A stretch of DNA of 11,310 nt. Source: Gammaproteobacteria bacterium. GTDB taxonomy: Bacteria; Pseudomonadota; Gammaproteobacteria; Granulosicoccales; Granulosicoccaceae. The position numbers were made by a program, and so were the translations under genes. Where the stretch lies: assembly GCA_003511825.1 (NCBI GenBank), contig DOIU01000445.1:1-11310 (forward strand), written 5' to 3'. Positions 1 through 7,231 of this stretch are shown piece after piece; positions within the stretch are counted from its first letter, which is position 1; each line of letters starts with the position of its first letter. The notes beneath the pieces are model-generated. The model saw only the letters and a list, made by a program, of their open reading frames with translations. It had not been told where the DNA came from and did no database searches.

Positions 1-572
1 AAAATGCGGCTGACGTAGGTCACGATCAAGCCAATGATGGGGCCGATGACCAGAAAGGCGAGCGACAACTGCCAGCTCAGGTAGAACATCAAACCAAACA
101 AACCGACAGCCGTAAGTGAGTCGCGCACCAGCACCGTTAATGCCTGGGTCGCGGCATTCGCCACGTTCTGCGAGTTGAAGGTGATTTTGGAAATCAGCTC
201 ACCCGAGGAGGCATTATCGTAGAAGCGGGTGGGCAAGCTGAGGTATTTCTCAAACACTTCAGAGCGCACCGATTTGATCAAGCGCCAGCCTATCCACGAC
301 ATATAATAGGTCGAGGCAAAGCTGCCAATCCCGCGTACGATAAAGATCAGCACAATCAATACAGGGATGATGGAAATCGCCTCAGGATCGCGCTCCACAA
401 AACCCGCGTCGAGCATGGGCTTCATTAAATACGCAAAGCCTGTCTCCGTCAGGGCGAAGACAATCAAACCACTGAAGGTATAGACGAACTGGCGCTTGTA
501 CGGCTTAACGTAAGCCAGCAAGCGAAAATAGGTGTCACGGCCTCGCGCCGTGGGTGTGGATGCGGTCGTCAC
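1..572 (-). CDS. msbA: MsbA, lipid A export ABC transporter (5' part, truncated by window edge)
   Basis: ATP-driven flippase that moves lipid A-core from the inner to the outer leaflet of the inner membrane. Only the first 190 codons are present, covering much of the ABC type-1 transmembrane domain; the nucleotide-binding domain lies beyond the left edge. The protein reads VTTASTPTARGRDTYFRLLA, then YVKPYKRQFVY and a membrane segment with FAYLMKPMLDAGF. Later come SYYMSWIGWR-like text (STYYMSWIGWRLIK), the LPTRFYDNASSGELISKIT block typical of MsbA-type half-transporters, and further helices. The start is a GTG at 572-570, because the next in-frame ATG is about 50 codons in and would remove the first helix. 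This GTG overlaps the exbD stop as GTGA, so translation is probably coupled to exbD. A weak GGTGA-type ribosome site lies upstream. In relatives lpxK usually follows. Identification as MsbA rather than another half-size exporter rests on the N-terminal text and the neighbours. Confidence 0.9.
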   Translation of the reverse strand, partial: MTTASTPTARGRDTYFRLLAYVKPYKRQFVYTFSGLIVFALTETGFAYLMKPMLDAGFVERDPEAISIIPVLIVLIFIVRGIGSFASTYYMSWIGWRLIKSVRSEVFEKYLSLPTRFYDNASSGELISKITFNSQNVANAATQALTVLVRDSLTAVGLFGLMFYLSWQLSLAFLVIGPIIGLIVTYVSRI

Positions 573-994
573 TGTGGTGTTTCACCGTTTTGCGAGGTGG
601 CGATGGACAAGCGCAACATGCCGAGCTGGGCCGCCGCGTCCATCGCGGTCACCACGGCCTGGTGCGGTGTCTGGGCGTCGGCGCGAATCACCAAGGGTGT
701 GTCTCGTTGGCCCTTGGACATCTTGGCAATGGCCGCGCGCAGGGTATCCAGGCGGTTGTTGGTCAATTCGCGCCCGTTCAGAAAATACTGGCCACGCGTG
801 TTGATCGCGATTTCCAGGACGTTATCGGGTGCCGAGACGGCCTCGCGCGTCGCCTCCGGCAGGTTCACTTCCAGTTGGGCTTCCTTTTGGAAGGTGGTGG
901 ATACCATGAAAAAAATCAGCAGCAAAAACACCACATCAATCAGTGGTGTGAGATTCAGATCGAGATCCTCGCGCGCCTTTTTTCGAAAATTCAT
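569..994 (-). CDS. exbD: ExbD/TolR-family proton-motor subunit
   Basis: Inner-membrane partner of ExbB that uses the proton gradient to energise a periplasmic process. The protein is 141 aa, the family's usual length. It has a short charged cytoplasmic N-terminus (MNFRKKAREDLDLNLTPLID), one transmembrane helix at about residues 17-34 and a periplasmic domain to the end. D20 in the LTPLIDVVFLLLIFFM motif matches the essential proton-carrying Asp of ExbD/TolR. The start is ATG at 994-992, 12 nt after the exbB stop, with only a weak AGG-type ribosome site; coupling to exbB is likely. The stop overlaps the msbA GTG start by 4 nt. No tonB, tolA or tolB lies in view, so the energised partner is unknown and could be a distant TonB or a Tol-like system. 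Confidence 0.92.
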   Translation of the reverse strand: MNFRKKAREDLDLNLTPLIDVVFLLLIFFMVSTTFQKEAQLEVNLPEATREAVSAPDNVLEIAINTRGQYFLNGRELTNNRLDTLRAAIAKMSKGQRDTPLVIRADAQTPHQAVVTAMDAAAQLGMLRLSIATSQNGETPQ

Positions 995-1006
995 CGCGTC
1001 GGCCTG

Positions 1007-1627
1007 CTAGATGTCTTTGTGGCTGCGGCGCTTGTGCAGGATTTCAACGAGCTTGAGCGCCTCTTGCTCCATGCCGATCACGAGCTCTTCCACATGCCCG
1101 CGAAAGTAGCGGTAGAACATCAGCGACGGAATCGCCACCGCAATGCCACCGGCCGTGGTCACCAGCGCTTTGGAGATCCCGCCGGCCAAATCCGAGGGAT
1201 TGCCAACGCCCACATGGGTGATTTCGCCAAACACGTCGATCATGCCAATCACCGTGCCCAGCAACCCCAGCAGCGGGGTGACGGCGGCAATGGTGCCGAG
1301 TGTATTGAGGTATTTTTCAAGATCGTGTGCAACGTGCGCGCCGACTTCTTCGATCGCGTCTTTCATTTCGTCACGGTCATAGTGCTTATTCACCAGGCCC
1401 GCCGCCAACACGCGTCCTAGGGGAGACTGCTGCTCCAAAGCCTTGAGGTTTTGGTCGCTGAATTCGCGCTGCCGGGCCATGTACCAGACTTTTTCAACCA
1501 AATCGCGGGGAATCACCTTGTCCCGTTTGAGCGTCCAGAACCGCTCTGCAATGATGCCCACTGCCGCAATCGAACAGAGAACAATCGGCAGCATTAACAA
1601 GCCACCCGCACTAATCAATTCCCACAC
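1007..1627 (-). CDS. exbB: ExbB/TolQ/MotA-family proton-channel subunit
   Basis: Multi-pass inner-membrane scaffold that surrounds ExbD and forms the proton-driven motor. I take the GTG at 1627-1625 as start, giving 206 aa beginning VWELISAGG. This N-terminus fits the TolQ-like branch of the family, and an AAGGG ribosome site sits 8 nt upstream (1636-1640). An upstream GTG at 1687 would add 20 unconvincing residues. Membrane helices lie at about residues 10-30, 109-133 and 154-175. The second contains the hallmark LGTIAAVTPLLGLLGTVIGM, and the third the ALVTTAGGIAVAIPSLMFYRYF stretch with the conserved pore Thr residues. The long cytoplasmic loop between helices 1 and 2 is present. It lies 137 nt after comEC and 12 nt before exbD. 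Whether it serves TonB or a Tol-type role cannot be decided here. Confidence 0.92.
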   Translation of the reverse strand: MWELISAGGLLMLPIVLCSIAAVGIIAERFWTLKRDKVIPRDLVEKVWYMARQREFSDQNLKALEQQSPLGRVLAAGLVNKHYDRDEMKDAIEEVGAHVAHDLEKYLNTLGTIAAVTPLLGLLGTVIGMIDVFGEITHVGVGNPSDLAGGISKALVTTAGGIAVAIPSLMFYRYFRGHVEELVIGMEQEALKLVEILHKRRSHKDI

Positions 1628-1635
1628 AGAATAAA

Positions 1636-1640
1636 CCCTT
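1636..1640 (-). promoter_or_regulatory. Ribosome binding site deciding the exbB start
   Basis: AAGGG on the minus strand, 8 nt before the GTG at 1627-1625. It supports the 206-aa ExbB start over the upstream GTG at 1687. Confidence 0.7.
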
Positions 1641-1724
1641 GTCGCGTTCAGAAGTGAAGGCTGCCGACACGTGCCAATGCTCTGCACGCAGCCTTAAGAA
1701 ACCTATCGGTAACCCTATACACAC

Positions 1725-1740
1725 CCGCCATCGGTGGCGG
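1725..1740 (-). other. Inverted repeat between comEC and exbB
   Basis: A 6-bp GC-rich stem (CCGCCA / TGGCGG) with a 4-nt loop lies 25 nt after the comEC stop on the minus strand. No run of T follows on either strand, so it is at best a weak terminator or an mRNA-stability hairpin between comEC and exbB. I see no convincing promoter in the rest of the 137-nt gap. Confidence 0.35.
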
Positions 1741-1764
1741 CGGGCTGATGATACTTTATTGTAG

Positions 1765-4059
1765 TCATAAATCGAAATCTGCACGCCAGAATTGCACGTG
1801 AGCATCCCGATAGCGTGTCGCCCCACCGCGTTGACCTTGGGGCGTAAACGCGAATCGCACCAGGCCGTCGGCGTCACTGCGATACGCCTCGGCACCGATC
1901 GCACGATAGCGCGCCTGCACTGCGGCGTGCGGAAAACCAAAGCGATTGGCAAAGCCCGCCGCATACACCACGGCGTGCGGTCGCAACGCATCCACAAACG
2001 CCGGCGTTGACGATGACCGACTGCCGTGGTGCGGGGCAACGATCAGCGACAGCGGCCCACGGATGCCGCTGGCTAGCAACTCGTCCTCGGCCGGGCGCTC
2101 GATGTCTCCCGGCAGTAAGACGCGCGACACGCCGCTCTCAATCAGCAACACGCAGGAGTGGTCGTTCGTGCCTGCGTATGCCGGATCACTGCGATTGATA
2201 AAGGTGAACCGGACGCCATCCCAATCCCAGGTGTCACCCCGACGGCAATGAGCATCGGCGTCAACGCGGTCATCAAACACGGCGTGGGTGACGACGGAGT
2301 CGACCGCAACGGCGTCGCGCACGGCCGCGAGACCTGCCGCGTGGTCGCTGTCAGGATGGGAGATGACGACCGTGTCGAGCCTCGACACACCTCGGTGTCG
2401 CAAGTACGGTACAACGCTCACCGCCGCCACGCTGAAGTGGCGGGAAAAACGACCACCGGTATCAAACAAAAGCCTGTGCGACTGCGTTTCAACCAGCACC
2501 GCGAGCCCCTGCCCCACGTCGATAACACTCACATCGAAGTCACCCGCTGGCGGCCGCTCCGGATCCGGCCAGAACACCATGGCGGCCAGCGGCACCGCTA
2601 ACCCTGTCAAGCGCATCGCTGGCGGCAGCAGGGCAACAAAGACCGCAAGCATCAGCAGCCCAATACCCAGGCCCGATGCCCCTGCCACCCAGTAATGCAA
2701 GTCCGTCTGGGTTGCCAACCACTGCAGGCTAGACAGTAAGCCGCTGAACACGCTGCCGATGACCGACAATATCCACGCACCGGCATTTTCCCACAGCATG
2801 AGCGCGACCACACCGACCAGCACCGCGGGCACAACCACCAGACTGACCAGCGGCACCGCATAGGCATTCGCCACCATCGTTAAGGGTGACCAAAAACCAA
2901 AAAACAGCACCGACAAGGGCATCAAGCCCACCGACAAGAGTGCATGCCAACCCAACCAGTGCCAGACGCTGCTGACGACAAAACGCAGCCTGGTCAGCAA
3001 AAAATAAATCACCGCCACCGCGCCGAAGGACAACCAGAACCCGGCCCCCATCGGAGACAAAGGCTGTAACAACAGCACACATAACAACGCGATAAAGTAC
3101 GGATGCGAGAACGGCATATGCCGGCGCCCGCAGCGATACCAGAGATAAACCAGCAACATGATCAAAGCGCGCAAGACCGGTACCGTGAACCCGGCCACAC
3201 TGGCATACAGACACGCACCGATCAGAGAAACCCCCGCCGCCATCCATTCCCGGCTCAGCGGCGGCGGCCAAAACCACGCCACCGCCCGCCAGAGCAGCGC
3301 ACCCAAACCCCAGCAAAACATCGCCACCAGCGACACATGCAAACCGGAAATCACGAGCAAGTGACTGGTGCCCGTGAGGCGAAAGGCTTGGCGCTGATCA
3401 CGCGATAGCCCACCCCCGTCACCGAGCACCAAGGCGCGACTCATCGCCAGCACGACCGGGGGCAACGACGCCGCCTCCAGGCGTTGGAGCACGGCATCCC
3501 GCCAACGATGCTGCCAATGGGGATGCGAATCGTGCCGCGTGAACGGCAGCTTGTCGCGCACGTAACCGCTGGCGTGAATGCCTTGGCTGAACAGCCAACG
3601 TTCGAGGTCAAATCCACCGGGATTCATCAGTCCGCGATTGGGTTTGAGTCGCACGCTGAACGTCCAGACATCGCCGAGGCGCAGTGGCGGCGCGTGCTGA
3701 TACCACGACAAGCGCAGATGTTTTGGAAACGGGGACGGGTAATCGGGGGTGACAATGCGTTCCACCTGCAGATGAAACCGCGTTACCTGGCCGTTTTGAC
3801 GCGGAATATCGGTAATCCGGCCGATAATTTGCAGGTCTACCCCGTAAAATTCGGGTGCCAACGTGCGGCTAACGAAAACCTCCCCGTGCCATCCTGCCCA
3901 GATCAGGCCGGCCAGGAAAACGACCAGGTAGCGCGCGCGCTTTGCGGCCACGCATAAGGTTGTCGCAAGAATGCAGCAAAGCACCCACAGACTTGGTAGA
4001 ATCGGGCTGCTGAAGACGAGCATCATTGCAGCCAGAAAAACAATTACATAGCCATTCAT
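1765..4059 (-). CDS. comEC: ComEC/Rec2 DNA internalisation protein
   Basis: Polytopic inner-membrane protein proposed to form the channel that carries single-stranded DNA into the cytoplasm during natural transformation. The length of 764 aa is normal for full-length proteobacterial ComEC. Domain order: two or three N-terminal helices (about 1-50), a DUF4131/OB-like periplasmic domain (about 55-165), the hydrophobic competence domain (about 215-490) and a C-terminal metallo-beta-lactamase-fold domain (about 510-755). The competence domain opens with TGTSHLLVISGLHV near residue 227, a family hallmark. The MBL domain shows DVGQGLAVLVE, LLFDTGG, the metal motif HPDSDH (568-573), LLPGDIE and APHHGS (His677-His678), so a nuclease-like site looks intact. 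Start: ATG at 4059, with a TTG directly before it (4062-4060). An AGG lies 11 nt from the ATG and 8 nt from the TTG, so the TTG is possible. It diverges from the DUF2062 gene and precedes exbB. No other competence genes are in view, so transformability is not shown. Confidence 0.95.
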   Translation of the reverse strand: MNGYVIVFLAAMMLVFSSPILPSLWVLCCILATTLCVAAKRARYLVVFLAGLIWAGWHGEVFVSRTLAPEFYGVDLQIIGRITDIPRQNGQVTRFHLQVERIVTPDYPSPFPKHLRLSWYQHAPPLRLGDVWTFSVRLKPNRGLMNPGGFDLERWLFSQGIHASGYVRDKLPFTRHDSHPHWQHRWRDAVLQRLEAASLPPVVLAMSRALVLGDGGGLSRDQRQAFRLTGTSHLLVISGLHVSLVAMFCWGLGALLWRAVAWFWPPPLSREWMAAGVSLIGACLYASVAGFTVPVLRALIMLLVYLWYRCGRRHMPFSHPYFIALLCVLLLQPLSPMGAGFWLSFGAVAVIYFLLTRLRFVVSSVWHWLGWHALLSVGLMPLSVLFFGFWSPLTMVANAYAVPLVSLVVVPAVLVGVVALMLWENAGAWILSVIGSVFSGLLSSLQWLATQTDLHYWVAGASGLGIGLLMLAVFVALLPPAMRLTGLAVPLAAMVFWPDPERPPAGDFDVSVIDVGQGLAVLVETQSHRLLFDTGGRFSRHFSVAAVSVVPYLRHRGVSRLDTVVISHPDSDHAAGLAAVRDAVAVDSVVTHAVFDDRVDADAHCRRGDTWDWDGVRFTFINRSDPAYAGTNDHSCVLLIESGVSRVLLPGDIERPAEDELLASGIRGPLSLIVAPHHGSRSSSTPAFVDALRPHAVVYAAGFANRFGFPHAAVQARYRAIGAEAYRSDADGLVRFAFTPQGQRGGATRYRDAHVQFWRADFDL

Positions 4060-4149
4060 CAATCTGCAAACCTGTTGCGCTATGTTGAGCTTGCTTGAAT
4101 GAATGGAGGGCCATCGGCAAACGCAGATGCACGCCAGCCTGACCGGACG

Positions 4150-4668
4150 ATGCCACGCAAATTATTAAAAAAATACCTGCCTGACGCAGAAACACTGAAT
4201 AAGAGTGGTCGACTGGGCTTCCTGCGAGAACATCTCAAAGACCCTGGCCTGTGGCACCTGAACAGACGTTCAGTCTCGGGTGCCGTGGCAATCGGTATGT
4301 TCATGTGTTGGGTTCCCTTCCCATTTCAGATGGTATTCGCCGCAATGCTTGCGGTGTACTTCCGTGTGAATGTGGTGATTGCTGCCTCGTTGGTATGGAC
4401 CACCAACCCGATTACGATTCCGCCGATGTTCTATGCAGCCTATCGTTTGGGCTCCAAAGTCCTGGACCAAACGCCATTGCCCAATCAAATGGAGCTGAGT
4501 GCCGAGTGGTTGATGAATAAGATTGACGAAATCTGGCTACCGCTCACGATTGGTTCGCTGCTGTTTGCGGTGGTCTCCTCCCTGTTGTCCTTTTTGTCCG
4601 TGCGCCTGATCTGGCGCTTCGCCATGATTCGAAAGTGGCAGAGCCGGCGCGAGCGCCAGCACCCCTAA
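4150..4668 (+). CDS. DUF2062 inner-membrane protein
   Basis: Conserved gammaproteobacterial membrane protein of unknown function, 172 aa. It begins MPRKLLKKYLPDAETL and continues with HLKDPGLWHLNRRSVSGAVAIG, both typical of the DUF2062 family as I recall it. Hydrophobic segments lie at about residues 43-71, 73-98 (with the conserved WTTNPITIPPMFYAAYRLG block) and 130-157. The C-terminus is basic (RKWQSRRERQHP) and probably cytoplasmic. The ATG at 4150 is chosen because the family usually starts MPR. An in-frame ATG at 4099 would add 17 residues of unfamiliar sequence, and neither start has a clear ribosome site. It diverges from comEC with a gap of about 90 nt and converges on lolD. Its proximity to comEC and the lol genes is shared with Pseudomonas-type genomes. 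No function is assigned. Confidence 0.88.
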   Translation: MPRKLLKKYLPDAETLNKSGRLGFLREHLKDPGLWHLNRRSVSGAVAIGMFMCWVPFPFQMVFAAMLAVYFRVNVVIAASLVWTTNPITIPPMFYAAYRLGSKVLDQTPLPNQMELSAEWLMNKIDEIWLPLTIGSLLFAVVSSLLSFLSVRLIWRFAMIRKWQSRRERQHP

Positions 4669-4673
4669 TCAGA

Positions 4674-4690
4674 AGGCCCTAACAGGGCTT
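4674..4690. terminator. Possible bidirectional terminator hairpin between convergent genes
   Basis: A short stem (GCCCT / AGGGC, extendable by a G-T and an A-T pair) with a 3-nt AAC loop lies 5 nt after the DUF2062 stop and about 70 nt past the lolD stop on the other strand. Its place between convergent genes fits a terminator, but there is no strong T run on either side. The remaining roughly 70 nt to lolD hold nothing I recognise. Confidence 0.35.
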
Positions 4691-4760
4691 GCCACTCCCT
4701 GCCGAGCGCGCCGTGTCTTGACCGATCAAGTCCGCTCCGAACCCAATCACCGGGGCCAGA

Positions 4761-5468
4761 CTACGCGTGCGGCTGAAGCATGCCTGCGGTTAGCATCAGC
4801 GTCCGGTCCATCCGCTTTGCCAAGCCGGTATCGTGGGTCACCACCAAGAAGCTGGTGCCCAGCTCCTCGTTCAACGATAACATCAGTTCATAGACCCGCT
4901 CGGCGGTCTGCTCATCCAGATTACCGGTCGGCTCGTCCGCGAGCACAATGCGAGGCCGGGTCACCAGTGCCCGCGCAAAGGCCGCGCGCTGACGCTCGCC
5001 CCCCGACAGCTCACCCGGTTTATGCGTTAGACGCTCGGCCAAGCCAACACGCCCCAGCATCTCGGCCGCGCGCTCACTGGCGTCCTGTTTGCCAACGCCG
5101 CCGATCAACAGAGGCATCGCGACGTTCTCCACCGCGCTGAACTCGGGTAATAGGTGATGAAACTGGTAAATAAAGCCCATCATCCGGTTGCGCAGACGAC
5201 CGCGACGACGCGGCCCCAGACGCGCCATATCCTCACCCGCAACGCGCAGATCACCCCCACTGGGCGTATCCAGGCCACCGAGTAAATGCAATAAAGTGCT
5301 TTTGCCCGAACCGGAGGTGCCAAGAATGGCGACCTGCTCCCGTGCGCGAATGGACAGCGCCAGGCCCTTCAGCACATCAACCTGAGTGGCCCCTTGCATA
5401 TAATGTTTGCGCAAATCCCGCGCGACAATGATGTCCTGCTCGTCGTGGTCAGTCGTCGGCTTATTCAT
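4761..5468 (-). CDS. lolD: LolD, ATPase of the lipoprotein-releasing ABC transporter
   Basis: Cytoplasmic ATPase that powers extraction of outer-membrane lipoproteins from the inner membrane and their transfer to LolA. The protein is 235 aa, the family's normal length. It shows Walker A GTSGSGKST (50-58), Q-loop Gln102 within the LolD-typical IYQFHHLLPEF, signature LSGGERQ (154-160), Walker B IVLADEPTG (174-182, catalytic Glu179) and the H-loop His212 in VVTHD. QFHHLLPEF and the neighbouring permease separate it from the related MacB and FtsE ATPases. The start is ATG at 5468-5466, overlapping the end of the permease gene by 8 nt. A strong GGAGG lies 9 nt upstream, inside the permease codons for its last residues. 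Longer in-frame starts inside the permease gene are not credible. The two genes form one operon. Confidence 0.96.
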   Translation of the reverse strand: MNKPTTDHDEQDIIVARDLRKHYMQGATQVDVLKGLALSIRAREQVAILGTSGSGKSTLLHLLGGLDTPSGGDLRVAGEDMARLGPRRRGRLRNRMMGFIYQFHHLLPEFSAVENVAMPLLIGGVGKQDASERAAEMLGRVGLAERLTHKPGELSGGERQRAAFARALVTRPRIVLADEPTGNLDEQTAERVYELMLSLNEELGTSFLVVTHDTGLAKRMDRTLMLTAGMLQPHA

Positions 5469-6708
5469 AGGCCAAAGCCTCCGCAGGCTCCACCCGCGAC
5501 GCACGCCACGCCGGGTACAAGGTCGCCAACAGCGAAATCGTGAAGGAGACCGTGGCAATCTGAGTAACATCGGCCCAGCGCAAATCAGAGGGTAACTCGC
5601 TGATGCTGTAGACACTCGGATCGAGGAAATGCACCCCGAAGAGGTTCTCGATAAAGGGCACCACCGTTTCGATATTACTGGCTAACGCAATACCGCCCAC
5701 CAAGCCCAGCAAGGTACCGAACACACCAATGATGGCCCCCTGCACCAGAAAGATCCCCATCACACTCGCCGGCGAGGAACCCAGCGTCCGCAAAATGGCG
5801 ATATCGGCTTGCTTGTCAGTGACCACCATCACCAGGGTCGAGACAATATTAAACGCAGCCACCGCGACGATCAGGGTTAAGATGACAAACATCACCGTCT
5901 TTTCGGTGGCGACGGCCTGGAAGAAATTGGCGTGCTTGTGCGTCCAATCCGTGACCCAATAATCTTCGCCGACGGCATTGGCCAAATCCCGCGCTACGGC
6001 ACGCGCGGCGAACATATCATTCAGTTTGAGTCGCACGCCGCTGTAGCCGCCATCCATCCGTAACAAGACCGAGGCGTCGTCGGCCTGTATAACCGCCATA
6101 TTGCGATCGTACTCGTACATCCCTATCTGGAAAATCCCGCGCACCCGAAAACGCTTCATGCGGGGCAATACGCCAACAGGCGTCACCCCGGCTTCGGGCG
6201 AAATCACCGTGACCTTGTCACCGACGGCAACGCCGAGGAACCTGGCGAGATCGCTGCCCAGTAAAATCCCGAACTCACCCTGGCGCAGATCCGCGAGCTG
6301 GCCCGAGACCATCTTCTCGCCCACCTCCGACACCTGAGGCTCTTGCTGAGGCAACACGCCCCGCACCAATGCCCCGGTGACACGATCGGCGTTGACCAAC
6401 ATCACCTGCCCCTCAACATAGGGTGCGGCACCGATCACCTCGGGGTGCTCCCGCGCTTGCTCTGCCAAGGGTTGCCAGGCCTGCATCGGTTCATCGTAGT
6501 AAGTAATCGTGGCGTGCGCGGCCGCGCCGAGAATGCGCTCTCGCAATTCTTTCTCAAAGCCGTTCATCACGGAGATGACCGTGATCAAGGCTGTCACCCC
6601 CAGGGCAATGCCCAGCATGGAGATCAGCGAGATAAAAGAGATGAAATGATTACGCCGTTTTGCCCGCGTATAGCGCAAGCCGACGAAGAGTTCATAAGGT
6701 TGGAACAT
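5461..6708 (-). CDS. lolF: Lipoprotein-releasing ABC transporter permease, single LolF-type LolC/LolE hybrid
   Basis: Inner-membrane permease that extracts triacylated lipoproteins and passes them to LolA. The protein is 415 aa with helices at about 22-48, 270-298, 317-345 and 382-402 and a large periplasmic domain between the first two (MacB-PCD then FtsX topology). It opens MFQPYELFVGLRYTRAKRRN and contains SVMNGFEKELRERILG and AAFNIVSTLVMVVTDKQADIAILRTLG, all characteristic of the Lol permeases. Compared from memory with the E. coli proteins, residues 176-182 (TPVGVLP) match the LolC Hook loop that binds LolA. The stretch FLDPSVYSISELPSDLRW (361-378) matches LolE. Only one permease gene lies beside lolD, so a homodimeric LolF is likely. 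Start: ATG 6708, with no good ribosome site. If a second permease gene lies elsewhere, lolC or lolE would be the better name. Confidence 0.88.
   Translation of the reverse strand: MFQPYELFVGLRYTRAKRRNHFISFISLISMLGIALGVTALITVISVMNGFEKELRERILGAAAHATITYYDEPMQAWQPLAEQAREHPEVIGAAPYVEGQVMLVNADRVTGALVRGVLPQQEPQVSEVGEKMVSGQLADLRQGEFGILLGSDLARFLGVAVGDKVTVISPEAGVTPVGVLPRMKRFRVRGIFQIGMYEYDRNMAVIQADDASVLLRMDGGYSGVRLKLNDMFAARAVARDLANAVGEDYWVTDWTHKHANFFQAVATEKTVMFVILTLIVAVAAFNIVSTLVMVVTDKQADIAILRTLGSSPASVMGIFLVQGAIIGVFGTLLGLVGGIALASNIETVVPFIENLFGVHFLDPSVYSISELPSDLRWADVTQIATVSFTISLLATLYPAWRASRVEPAEALAYE
5478..5482 (-). promoter_or_regulatory. Strong ribosome binding site for lolD inside the permease gene
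   Basis: GGAGG on the minus strand, 9 nt before the lolD ATG at 5468. It fixes that start and the 8-nt gene overlap; the same bases encode part of the permease C-terminal EPAEAL. Confidence 0.8.
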
Positions 6709-6903
6709 GGTGCGCGATTAGATCACAAATTTGGCAAAAAAGCGCCTCTTTTTCCGTCTGGAAAAGATTCTCCTTGTGAGCCACATCATGTCTCGGACTC
6801 ACTCCGCCCATTGGGGTGCCGATACTGTATACAACGGGCCGGCGCATCCTTTACGAGTCGCAGCCAGCCCGGTCCGCCCCCATCGACGCATAAGGCCAAG
6901 AAC

Positions 6904-7188
6904 ATGTCTGATAAAACTGATAAAGCACTTCTCGAAATTGTCGGCGCAGCCCTGTTACTGGGCATGACGACCGTCTACGCAGATAACCTGATCATGGCCG
7001 ATCCGGACTCACTGATTAACCCCGACGCTCCGCGCTCGGGGAGTTTGATGGAAGATGTCGCCGTACAATACGGCGAGCCAAAAGCCAAGCGCGACCCTGT
7101 CGGTCAACCACCGATCTCAAGCTGGGAATACGATCAATTTAAAGTGTATTTTGAGCACGATCGCGTCATTCATTCTGTCAGCCGCTAA
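6904..7188 (+). CDS. Small exported protein with a conserved GxPPIxxWEY...FExDRVIHSV block
   Basis: Predicted periplasmic protein of 94 aa and unknown function. The N-terminus has a hydrophobic segment (about 9-21) ending in TTVYA, with probable signal peptidase I cleavage before Asp27. The mature part has RSGSLMEDVAVQYGEP (44-59) and then VGQPPISSWEYDQFKVYFEHDRVIHSV (66-92 in total). I recognise this block from small conserved proteins of Pseudomonas and other gammaproteobacteria, some of them dubiously annotated as phosphodiesterases. The layout of a short helix ending in GxP, then W-Y and F-E strands, resembles the SmpA/BamE fold; that link is inference. Start: ATG 6904, with AAGG 8 nt upstream. 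It diverges from the lol operon across a 195-nt gap. No lipobox Cys is present, so it is not a lipoprotein. Confidence 0.85.
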   Translation: MSDKTDKALLEIVGAALLLGMTTVYADNLIMADPDSLINPDAPRSGSLMEDVAVQYGEPKAKRDPVGQPPISSWEYDQFKVYFEHDRVIHSVSR

Positions 7189-7204
7189 ATCGCCTAACTG
7201 ATCG

Positions 7205-7231
7205 GCGCCGCTCGCCGTCCGTGAGCGGCGC
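7205..7231 (+). terminator. Probable intrinsic terminator after the 94-aa exported protein
   Basis: A perfect 9-bp GC-rich stem (GCGCCGCTC / GAGCGGCGC) with a 9-nt loop starts 16 nt after the stop at 7186-7188. The T run is poor: TTTT comes about 10 nt later. It may be a weak terminator or an mRNA-end stabiliser. Confidence 0.55.

Noticed and set aside
554..1420. Long open frame (288 codons) on the plus strand antisense to exbD and exbB
   Set aside because: It mirrors the clear ExbB/ExbD genes, has no recognisable protein features and is rich in His/Gln/Arg as expected from the complementary strand of GC-rich coding DNA.
1743..1764. TACAAT on the minus strand just after the comEC stop as a promoter for exbB
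   Set aside because: The hexamer is near consensus, but 17-19 nt upstream there is nothing like TTGACA.
2142..3316. Several minus- and plus-strand open frames overlapping comEC (for example 2729-3316)
   Set aside because: All lie inside the intact ComEC reading frame, which carries every expected family motif.
6740..6760. AT-rich stem (AAAAAG / CTTTTT on the minus strand) upstream of the lol permease as a terminator
   Set aside because: The stem is almost all A-T with a short loop, too unstable for an intrinsic terminator, and no gene ends there on that strand.
6821..6833. GATACT / TATACA as a promoter -10 for the 94-aa protein gene
   Set aside because: No acceptable -35 element lies at normal spacing upstream, so the match is not enough to call.
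6343..7188. A 281-codon plus-strand frame joined to the 94-aa exported protein
   Set aside because: The upstream part is antisense to the lol permease. The ribosome site and signal peptide point to the start at 6904.
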